This document shows positions 49,326-58,400 of a stretch of 64,000 nt of DNA, piece after piece; positions within the stretch are counted from its first letter, which is position 1, and every line of letters begins with the position of its first letter. The DNA is taken from assembly GCA_002840565.1 (NCBI GenBank), contig PHBK01000018.1, positions 88,599 through 152,598 on the forward strand. The letters run 5' to 3'. This DNA comes from Deltaproteobacteria bacterium HGW-Deltaproteobacteria-12. GTDB lineage: Bacteria > Desulfobacterota > Syntrophia > Syntrophales > Smithellaceae. Under the pieces are notes generated by a model, which saw only the letters and a list, made by a program, of their open reading frames with translations, was not told the origin of the DNA and made no database searches. The position numbers and the translations under genes were made by a program.

Positions 49326-51836
49326 ATGAAAACTGTTGCCGTGCCGGAATTTACCATCAAAGAGCCGAGAGGATTGTCGGAACGTATCCAATGGTTGCGC
49401 GATTATTATTTTCGGGGAACTGAACGCTCCTGGAATAATGAGTTTACCTCATGGACCACCGGCACGCCCTGGGACATCATCTACAATGAGCTGACCTTTT
49501 ATATTGTGCCGGAAACATACATGCTGCTCAATACGCTGGGAGCGTCTTATCTGCAGGCAGCCAGGCCGGTCCTGCTTCCTGAAGAATTCTGGCAGTGGCC
49601 GCGGGTCGAGAGACGCGCCTGGTTTGTGAAGGATGTGATCATTAATTATGTGCCGCAGGAAATACTGCCGGGTGATCTGCTGGCCGGAGCCAGATTCAAC
49701 ATTCAAACGTCACTGTGCTTTGATGAACAGGAAAGCAAAGAATGGCTGAGGCTGGTGAAGGGTAAAAACGGTGCCCGGGCGCAGATGAAATGGTTTCATG
49801 ATCACGGATACGGCAATGCCGGCGCCACCAGCGGTCATCTTGTCCCCGGTTATGAGAACCTGCTCAAAATCGGCTGGAAGGGGGTGCATGCAAATCTTCT
49901 TTCCCTTTATAATGCGCTGGATAATCAGGAGCGCCGGGGCGCAAAAGGAGCTCAGCTCAAAGCCATGCTCACAGCCGCAACCATGGCGCGGGACCTGGCT
50001 TATAAATATCGAGACTTGTGCCTGGACCTCGCACAAAAGGAGCAAAACCCTGTCCGCCGCACTGAACTTACGGTAATGGCTCAGAACTTAAACAAAATTC
50101 CCTGGGAGCCGGCCGGTAATTTCTGGGAAGCCGTTCAGGCGCTGTGGATTAACCACATGCTGGTGCTGACAGACGAAAATTACCCCGGCGCCGGTGTTTC
50201 TTTTGGCCGGGTTGACCAGTATCTTTATCCTTATTACGAAAGATCGATCCTTGACGGCATGGATCGGGAATTTATCAAAGAAATCCTGAAATGTTTCTGG
50301 TTTCACGCCAATACGGCTTATGATGCGATGATCCGCAACGGCAACCAGGGAATCACCGCCGGTTTCGGACAGCTTATCACTCTGTCCGGGTTGGGCATGG
50401 GCGGCAGAGACATGACCAATGACCTGACCTATGTCATCCTCGAAGTGATTGACGAGATGTCGCCTATTCTGGAACCGAAGCCCAATGTGCGGCTGCATCG
50501 CCACAGCCCCGAAGAGCTGTATGATAAAGTTGTGGACATGATTGAATCCAGCCAGGGAGCTCCTTTCCTGCTTAATTTTGATGAACGCTCCATGGCCGGG
50601 ATGATGCTGGAGGCCAAAAAAGCCGGTCTCTCCCATCTTATTCACAAGGACAATGTCCATGAATACGCGCCCGTCGGCTGCCTGGAAAATACAATGGTCG
50701 GCAACGACCGTTCCGGTACGGTGGACAACAATCTCAATCTGCTGAAAGCGGTGGAACTGACGCTGACCGGGGGAAAAGATTTGCTTCCCTTCACGGACCC
50801 CATGACCGGCAAGACCGCAGCCCCGAGGCAGGATGGCCCCCGCACACCGGATGCCTCCTCTTTTAAGACATGGGAGGAATTCTGGGCGGCTTATGCCGTG
50901 CAGACAAGATATATTATTCAAAAATGCGTTGATGTTTATGAAGCTTCGGAATCAGTCCGCGCCCGATTCTTTCCCACGCCTTATCTTTCCTGCCTGGTCA
51001 AGGGCTGCGCGGAAAAAGGCAAGGATGTCACACAAGGTGGGGCGGAAATCAGTCTCACCACATTGGAGGCGGTTACCTATGCTACGACCGTGGATTCGCT
51101 GCTGGCCATAAAATATCTGGTTTTCGACAAAAAAACATGCACTCTGCAGGAATTGGTGTCCGCCCTTGGAGCCAACTGGCAGGGCTACGAGGTTTTGCAG
51201 GCCACGGCCAAAAACCGCGCGCCCAAATATGGCCGCGACGACGATGCAGCGGATGCCATGGCCTCCAAAGTCATGCAGTTATGGTGCGAGGAGACCTGGC
51301 GGCAGAGCACAAGATCAACCGGGCGCAAATACCGTCCGGGGATGCTGAGCTGGAATTACTGGGCTGGTGACGGGTACATCATGGCGGCAAGTGCGGATGG
51401 CCGGGCCAAGGGGCAGTTCCTTTCCAACGCGATCTGTCCCTCCAATGGTGCGGATATTAACGGACCGACGGCTAATGCCAACTCGGTGGGGAAGGTGCTG
51501 GGCGGCAAAGCGTCCGACAGGAACGGCGACTGGGAGGATTACTTCAACGTACTGCCTAATGGAGCCAGCCACACTATAACTTTCAATCCTTCCATTCTGC
51601 GTGATCCCGTCCACAAGGAGAAGTTCAAGGCATTTCTGAGGGGCTACACCCTGAACGGCGGTACGGCCCTGCAGATCAATATGCTTGATCCCGGTGTGCT
51701 CAAAGACGCCCAGTCTCATCCGCAGAACTATCGACATCTCCTGGTGCGCATTACCGGTTATAATGCCTACTTTACGACTGTAGGACGGGAACTGCAAAAC
51801 GAAGTGATCGAACGCGTCAGTCACGGTAAATTTTAG
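49326..51836 (+). CDS. Glycyl radical enzyme (PFL-like), substrate unknown
   Basis: 836 aa; active-site Cys452 in YAPVGCLENTMVGNDRSG; radical Gly811 in LLVRITGYNAYFTTVGRELQNEVIER; adjacent activase. Confidence 0.93.
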   Translation: MKTVAVPEFTIKEPRGLSERIQWLRDYYFRGTERSWNNEFTSWTTGTPWDIIYNELTFYIVPETYMLLNTLGASYLQAARPVLLPEEFWQWPRVERRAWFVKDVIINYVPQEILPGDLLAGARFNIQTSLCFDEQESKEWLRLVKGKNGARAQMKWFHDHGYGNAGATSGHLVPGYENLLKIGWKGVHANLLSLYNALDNQERRGAKGAQLKAMLTAATMARDLAYKYRDLCLDLAQKEQNPVRRTELTVMAQNLNKIPWEPAGNFWEAVQALWINHMLVLTDENYPGAGVSFGRVDQYLYPYYERSILDGMDREFIKEILKCFWFHANTAYDAMIRNGNQGITAGFGQLITLSGLGMGGRDMTNDLTYVILEVIDEMSPILEPKPNVRLHRHSPEELYDKVVDMIESSQGAPFLLNFDERSMAGMMLEAKKAGLSHLIHKDNVHEYAPVGCLENTMVGNDRSGTVDNNLNLLKAVELTLTGGKDLLPFTDPMTGKTAAPRQDGPRTPDASSFKTWEEFWAAYAVQTRYIIQKCVDVYEASESVRARFFPTPYLSCLVKGCAEKGKDVTQGGAEISLTTLEAVTYATTVDSLLAIKYLVFDKKTCTLQELVSALGANWQGYEVLQATAKNRAPKYGRDDDAADAMASKVMQLWCEETWRQSTRSTGRKYRPGMLSWNYWAGDGYIMAASADGRAKGQFLSNAICPSNGADINGPTANANSVGKVLGGKASDRNGDWEDYFNVLPNGASHTITFNPSILRDPVHKEKFKAFLRGYTLNGGTALQINMLDPGVLKDAQSHPQNYRHLLVRITGYNAYFTTVGRELQNEVIERVSHGKF

Positions 51837-51846
51837 GATATTCCCC

Positions 51847-52884
51847 ATGCGCGAACCGGAGACAAATAAAGACATGCAGGGGACCGTCCTGCAAATTATC
51901 CGCATGTCCACGGAGGACGGCCCCGGCATAAGGACAACAGTCTTCCTCAAGGGATGCCCGCTTCACTGCCTGTGGTGCCATAATCCGGAAAGTATCAGTC
52001 CCAGGCCCCAGATTCAGTGGATCAAGACAAGCTGTATCGGATGTGGAATTTGTGTAAAGGCCTGCCCGGAAAAGGCGCTCGAGCAGACTGAAAAAGATAT
52101 CAGCATCAACCATTCAACCTGCAACGGGTGCGGTTTATGCACAGAAGAATGCCCCACAACCGCCATGGAACTTCTGGGCAAAAAATGGAATGTTCATGAT
52201 CTGGCCGGCGAACTGGTGAAGGACCGCGCTTATTTTGAACAGTCGGGCGGCGGTGTTACGCTTTCCGGAGGGGAGGCCGCCCTGCAAAATAATTTTTGCC
52301 GTGCCCTGTTGCAAGAGCTGAAAAGCCGCGGAATTTCGACTGCCCTGGATACGTGCGGGCTGATTTCCCAGGCAGCGCTGGCCGGCCTTTTGCCTTATGT
52401 TGATCTTCTGCTGTACGATCTAAAAGAGATCAATCCGGAAAAGCATAAAAAGTTTACAGGGGCGGGCAACGAAAAGATCCTGGCCAACGCCATTTTCGCC
52501 GCCAATTATAAAAAAACACATCCGTCCCTCAAGACAATATGGATACGCACGCCAGTGATTCCCCGCGCGACAGATACTGCCGAAAACATATTGGGCCTAG
52601 GAGATTTTATCGCGGAAAACCTCCGGGGAACTGTCGCCCGGTGGGAGCTTTGCGCCTTTAACAATCTGTGCCGGGATAAGTATGACCGGCTGGGAATGAA
52701 ATGGCCTTATGCCCGGGAAGAACTTCTGGAAAGGTCACTGGTGGAGACGCTGGCCCAGGTTGCACGGACCAAAGTTTCTCCATCGATTGTTTGCTGGAGC
52801 GGATCAACGAAACTGGAGCAAAAGACAAGCGACCAATCGGTGGAAAAGGCTGCAAATGGCAACGTGACTATTTCCGTCTGCTGA
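51847..52884 (+). CDS. Glycyl radical enzyme activating protein (radical SAM, two-cluster ferredoxin insert)
   Basis: STEDGPGIRTTVFLKGCPLHCLWCHNPES; CIGCGICVKACPEKAL; CNGCGLCTEECPTTAME. Confidence 0.95.
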   Translation: MREPETNKDMQGTVLQIIRMSTEDGPGIRTTVFLKGCPLHCLWCHNPESISPRPQIQWIKTSCIGCGICVKACPEKALEQTEKDISINHSTCNGCGLCTEECPTTAMELLGKKWNVHDLAGELVKDRAYFEQSGGGVTLSGGEAALQNNFCRALLQELKSRGISTALDTCGLISQAALAGLLPYVDLLLYDLKEINPEKHKKFTGAGNEKILANAIFAANYKKTHPSLKTIWIRTPVIPRATDTAENILGLGDFIAENLRGTVARWELCAFNNLCRDKYDRLGMKWPYAREELLERSLVETLAQVARTKVSPSIVCWSGSTKLEQKTSDQSVEKAANGNVTISVC

Positions 52885-52908
52885 AGATAAAAAGAAAGGA
52901 AGAAGGCC

Positions 52909-53754
52909 ATGACCATGAAAAAAATATTTTCTACAGACGACATCAAGGCTTTTGCCCCTTCCGAGAAAGTGGGAATCATTGCCACGGTAACGGAGGAAGG
53001 TCTGCCCCATATGTCGCTGCTGACTTCGGTGATGGCTGCCGGACCGGATCAGCTGACCGTGGGAGAATTCTGCAAAGGGCTGAGCAAGGAATACATGCAG
53101 CGCAACAGGAACATAGCTTTTGCCATCCTGACCCTGGATAAGAAGCTCTGGCGCGGCAAGGCCATCTGGACTCAGCTGAAGAAAGAAGGCCCGGAATATG
53201 AAATATACAACAATCAGCCCATGTTCCGGTACAATACCTATTTCGGCATCAACACCGTGCATTATTTTAATCTCCTGGAAACAACAACCGGTGTTGCACT
53301 GCCGCTGGCGTCCGTTGTAAAATCGGCAATACTGACGAAAATGGCCAAAGGCAGCGCCGCAAAAGACAACGGCGCAAGAGTGCTGTCTTATTTTGGAGAA
53401 AATTTATTCAACGGGCTGGATTCTCTTAAATTCTTATCCTTCATTGCCCGGGACGGATTTCCTTCCATCATTCCTGTCATCCAATGCCAGGCAGCCGACA
53501 GCGGCCGCCTCGCTTTTTATCCGGGAGCTTTTGGCGCCGAGCTTACCAAACTCGAGCAGGGGATGACGCTGGCTGTTTTTGGCCTGACCATGCAGATGGA
53601 GGATGTCCTGGTGCGCGGGATCTTTAACGGCTATTCCCGCTATCGGGGCGTGAAGCTGGGAACCGTCGATATTGACTGGGTCTACAACTCCATGCCGCCG
53701 AACCACGGACGGATTTATCCGCCGGTGCCCCTGGAGCGGGTGGTGAATTTCTAA
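52909..53754 (+). CDS. Pyridoxamine 5'-phosphate oxidase-like FMN-binding split-barrel protein
   Basis: VGIIATVTEEGLPHMSLLTSVMAAGPDQLTVGEF; second domain FIARDGFPSIIPVIQCQAADSGRLAFYPG. Confidence 0.7.
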   Translation: MTMKKIFSTDDIKAFAPSEKVGIIATVTEEGLPHMSLLTSVMAAGPDQLTVGEFCKGLSKEYMQRNRNIAFAILTLDKKLWRGKAIWTQLKKEGPEYEIYNNQPMFRYNTYFGINTVHYFNLLETTTGVALPLASVVKSAILTKMAKGSAAKDNGARVLSYFGENLFNGLDSLKFLSFIARDGFPSIIPVIQCQAADSGRLAFYPGAFGAELTKLEQGMTLAVFGLTMQMEDVLVRGIFNGYSRYRGVKLGTVDIDWVYNSMPPNHGRIYPPVPLERVVNF

Positions 53755-53861
53755 GATAAGACAACAAATCAGAGCGTTTTGACGCAGAGCAAAATATTCT
53801 AGAGAAGAAATAACTATTGTGGCAACGGCATACCTGAGACTTTTCCGCATGCTTTGTCCTC

Positions 53862-53984
53862 ATACCAAGTCGCATTCTTTAGCTAACTTTGTTGGCATCG
53901 TCGTCGGCTTCCTCAACGTATGATCAATACGCCTGCGGAGCCTCCTCCTTGCCGCCGCGTTATCTTTTGAATGCAACTTGGTAT
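53862..53984. repeat. MITE-like element with about 16-bp inverted ends
   Basis: ATACCAAGTCGCATTC ... GAATGCAACTTGGTAT (15/16 inverted match) between the FMN-barrel and MATE genes. Confidence 0.65.
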
Positions 53985-54009
53985 CAGTATTTTCTGCTGA
54001 AGGAATCGA

Positions 54010-55392
54010 GTGAAGGATTTTACTGAAGGCAATATTACTCGACAGGTTATAAATTTCAGTACACCGATCATGCTCGGCAACGTGCTGATGTCCGTGTATG
54101 GCATCATCAACCTGATCTGGGTAGGGCGGCTCCTGGGGCATAAGGCTGTGGCCGCCGTAGCCGCCTCTCTGCCCATTATCATGCTGATGCCGGCATTTCT
54201 GATCGGCCTGGGTATGGCTACCAATGTCCTTATTGCCCAGGCCTTCGGCCGCAGGGATACGGCCATGCTCAAGAAAATCATGTCGAATTCCTTTTTTGCC
54301 TCGACTTTGTTCTGTCTGCTTATTTCTTTCATCTCCATTGTGCTCCGTCGCCAGTTGCTGGAATGGGTGAATGCTCCCCGGGAAATTCAGGATATGGCTG
54401 TGTCCTATCTGACGATAATCATGGGGACGCTGGTCTTTCAGTTCTTCATCAACTGGATGAACGGCATGCTGCGGGGCTTGGGCGATGCCGGCACCCCGCT
54501 GAAAATCCTTGCCCTGCTCACCGGATTTAACATTATTTTTGTTCCGCTGTTTATTAACGGCATCGGTCCTTTGCCGCCACTGGGTGTAGCCGGTGCGGCA
54601 TGGGGAACGGCGCTGGCGTCTGTGTTGACCTGTGCCATCGGCTATATTTATCTGCTGCAATATAATCCTTACATAAATGTGCGCAACTGGGACTATCATC
54701 TGGACTGGCACATCATCCGGGAGGTTTTTATCATCGGTGTGCCCGCATCGCTGCAAATGATAGTGATATCGCTGGCCAATGTATTTATTATTTCGCTCGT
54801 AAACCTTTACGGAACGGATGTGGCAGCAGCCTTCGGCATCGGTATGCAGATCGATATGCTGGCGGCTATACCGGCCATTTCCATCGGGATTGCGGCAACA
54901 ACAGTAGCCGGTCAGAATCTGGGAGCGCAGAAATTAGATCGCGTCTTCCAGACTATGCGGACAGCGGTTTATTTCAGTCTGGCTATCGCCTTTGTTTGCA
55001 GCGCTTTGTTGCTGATCTTTCCTTATCAGATCGGTGCGATTTTCCTCAAGCAATCGGCAGAACACGCCATGGTGCTGGGTTTTGTCCGCGATTATTATCT
55101 CTGGGTGGCCTTTATCTTTCCCTGCTTTGCAGTCATTTGCGTCCTTCAGGGCATTCTGCGCAGTGCCGGCGATACGGTGTCACTGCTGGCGCTCTCCTTC
55201 ATCGCTTTGATGGTCATCCGCATTCCTCTGGCCTACTGGTTTTCCGGCCCGCTGGGCTGGAAGCAGGACGGCATCTGGATGGCAATGCTGTTCAGCAGTG
55301 TTCTGGCCGTGGTCCTCAACTGGTTGTACTACAAGGGAGGCCGATGGAAAAAAAGGCGGATATTGGGAAGCCGGGAAAACCGGAGTGCTTAA
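54010..55392 (+). CDS. MATE family efflux transporter
   Basis: 12-TM pattern; PIMLGNVLMSVYGIINLIWVGRLLG; GMATNVLIAQAFGRRD; AGQNLGAQ. Confidence 0.92.
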   Translation: MKDFTEGNITRQVINFSTPIMLGNVLMSVYGIINLIWVGRLLGHKAVAAVAASLPIIMLMPAFLIGLGMATNVLIAQAFGRRDTAMLKKIMSNSFFASTLFCLLISFISIVLRRQLLEWVNAPREIQDMAVSYLTIIMGTLVFQFFINWMNGMLRGLGDAGTPLKILALLTGFNIIFVPLFINGIGPLPPLGVAGAAWGTALASVLTCAIGYIYLLQYNPYINVRNWDYHLDWHIIREVFIIGVPASLQMIVISLANVFIISLVNLYGTDVAAAFGIGMQIDMLAAIPAISIGIAATTVAGQNLGAQKLDRVFQTMRTAVYFSLAIAFVCSALLLIFPYQIGAIFLKQSAEHAMVLGFVRDYYLWVAFIFPCFAVICVLQGILRSAGDTVSLLALSFIALMVIRIPLAYWFSGPLGWKQDGIWMAMLFSSVLAVVLNWLYYKGGRWKKRRILGSRENRSA

Positions 55393-55452
55393 TAAAGTCT
55401 GGATGCCGGATCCAGTCCGGCATGACATCCAGCCGCAGCAAGCAAAATGCCA

Positions 55453-58400
55453 TCAGTGAATTATTTTTCGATCCAGTACCACGGGTTGCACACCTTGGCG
55501 TTCAATCATCGCATCGGCATCCGGGTTTCCCCGGAAACGCAGAACATTGAGCATGAATATTTCCAGCTTGTTGAGAACATTCGGCGGCAGCAGGTTGCCG
55601 TCGATTTCAATGGAAATGACCGGGTATTTCCGCTCCCGCGCCCACGGAGTAATCAATCCTTCAATTACACGGCCGATCAGGCAGGCAAAAGGAGAGATGT
55701 TGACGATGCCGGAATATCCATCCATCATTGCTGTTGCCGCCACTCCGCTGGATATGCTTATCTCTGAATAAAGTTCATGGCTCACAAAATGTTTCTCGGT
55801 GTTTTTCATGATTTCGTTCATGTCGTGCGGAGTTTTCGGAATCAGGTTGGTTGCGCCGAGAATGTCGCCGACTTTTTTTACCACATTGTTTTTGTAAGTA
55901 TGCTCGATATTCCAGTTAATCAGGTCCATAAACTCTTTGGCAAAGGCCCGGCGGTACCAGGGGATTAATTTCAATCTCTTTTTCAGTTCATACTTCCGGA
56001 CAAAATCACAATAGTAAACCCACTCGGCGACATTGGACACTTTCCCGATGATTCCGCGCCGGCTGAAATGCGCAATCAATTCATCCACGGCAAAATCGTC
56101 GCGCCGCACATATATCTCGCCGACTATAAGCACCTTGGAACAATCTTCCATCTTTTTCTTGAGAGGAATCCGGGCGATCTCATCGGATATTTCTTTTAAA
56201 ACCGGCAATACCTGGGTCACGTTTTTTTCCGCAACGCTGATCATCTTGCGCCAGAGTCCGTCATATGTTGCCATTGCCTGCACCGGATCGGCGGCGCAGG
56301 TTCGGAGCGTGGTTTCCACGTCTTTCATCTGGTCGCCGATAATAATCGACCACCAGGCATGTTTGGAAAATTCCGGGCCGAGCTCATTGTACGAATTATC
56401 GGAATCCAGAGTAAAGACGACAACATTTTCCAGGCGGAGATCCTTGAAAAGATTTTCATAGAAGACAAAATACTGGCCTGTCCGGCAGGGCCCGGTAGTT
56501 GTGGGGACAAATAAGATATATATTTCGTCTTTCCGGTATTTTTCTGAAGAAAAATATTGCAGTGCGCTGCCCAAGACCAGGTGCGAGGGCAGACACTCTT
56601 TGCCGGAGGCATGATTCCGGGCCAGCTGCAGTGTATGGATATCCGGCACGGGCATCGTTTCGGCGTTGATACCCAATCCGCGGATCGTCGCTCCGATCAA
56701 TTCCGCCGAAAGCCGGCCCATGTTGGAGAGCAGCAGCTTTATCCGGGGGTTATTTTTGATCGGTATCTTTTCGCCGGTGATGGCGTTTTGAATATGGATT
56801 TCTTCACCCGGATTATTGATGAAGCGCAAACCATTGTCGTATCTTTCCTCGCGGATGCTGATGATTTTTGATCTGTATCCCTCAATAATATCCAGAAACG
56901 CTTCAATACGCGTATCCACTCCGGCATCGGCGGTATGCGAATCCATCTCCAGAATCAGGAAAGGCTTGGTTCCCATAATCCATTTCAGATAATGCAGCAT
57001 AAAGGAATCCGGCGCACAGGAAAAATTCGAGATATAGGTAACATAGATATTATCCTCGTTTTTGAGGAGCATGGCGGCTTTCATATCCTGCTGTCCGTAA
57101 TACCAGTACATGTTCGGATAAATGGCCTCTTCTTCGAAAGGCAGGATGTCGAAGGGAACCACCGAATAACCGCGAGTGGAGAATTTTCGCGGTACGCCCA
57201 TATTGGCGTCGGTTGTAAAAGCATTATAAGGCCTGCCCAGCAGAGCAATCACCGGACGGGAAGAGAGCCTGGCCTCGGCCAGCGCCGTTTTTCCCATCTC
57301 CTGCGCCCGACGAAAATATTCCAGCTGCTTTTCGTTGGCGATTGCAAAAGCGCTGCGGGATTCCCTTTCCGTAAAGCCAAGCTTGATTCCCGTCTCAATA
57401 AAAGATTCAGCGGCTTTCTCCAGACCATACATAAAGCTGATGACGGGCAATAAAAATCTGTCCTCGGGGATTTCCGGAAAAGCCTTTTGAATATAATAGG
57501 GCAGTCCCTGCGTAATGGGACAGAGATTGGCGGGGGCATCCTTTTCATAGCTTTCCATATCTTTAAAGTGGGGCAGGAAGATGTAATCCAGATTGCGGTC
57601 AAAAATATCCTGAACGGCCCCGTGGGCAATTTCCGCCGGGAAACAATAACTGCTTTCCACCCGGGCCGTCCCTTCATGGGATATGTTTTGCGAAAGCGCA
57701 GCCTCCACTCCCAAAGAGTGGAAAAACCAGGAATACAAAGGCCAGAGCGTATAAACAGAGAAGCACAGCGGGACGCCCACGACGATTTCTTTTTTCCTTA
57801 CCAGTTTGGCCGGATCAGGAGCGCATTGCTGAAAAAGAAGGTTGTTGCGTTTTTCAACATAGTCGAACACTTCGGCTTCGTTGATGACTTTCTTCTTGCG
57901 CATATTAGCATATTTGTTGCAGCGGCCCCCGAACATGTATTTGTTGTTGTTGACATTGAGAATGCGAATCGGGCAGTAATTATCACAGGACTTGCACTGG
58001 AATTCTTTTTCATAAATGATTTCCGTGGCCAGAATCTTATCTATTTCGAATGAAGATTTTACTATTAAACCGTCGATCAGTTTCTGCCGGGCGAGGATGC
58101 CTACGCCGAAACAGCCCATCATCTCGGGATCAGGCGGCACGAGTATATCCTTATTTAACAACATGGCGAAAGCCAGAGGGATCGCTTTGTTTTTAGCCAC
58201 GCCGCCCTGGAGAACTATGTTCTTGCCGATGGTTCGATTGCCGACAACCCTGTTTAAATAATTGGAAACGATCGAAGTGACAATACCGGCGGTGATGTCT
58301 TCACGGGAGGCGCCCTGCAAAATGGCATTGCGGATGTCGGAGTTAATAAATGCGGAACAGTGCTCACCGAACTTGAGCGGTTCGGAAGCGCCAACGGCGA

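Noticed and set aside
50088-50921. 277-aa minus-strand ORF antisense to the glycyl radical enzyme
   Set aside because: Shadow frame of a strongly supported gene; His/Arg/Pro-rich composition without domain motifs. The same applies to 3617-4177, 11408-11845, 13820-14326, 51315-51950, 53860-54756 and 57487-58053.
49326-51836. Calling the glycyl radical enzyme benzylsuccinate or alkylsuccinate synthase
   Set aside because: BssA-type enzymes carry a different Cys-loop (CMSPG-like) and RVAGYSAHF-like radical motif and need small Fe-S subunits; none of these is seen here.
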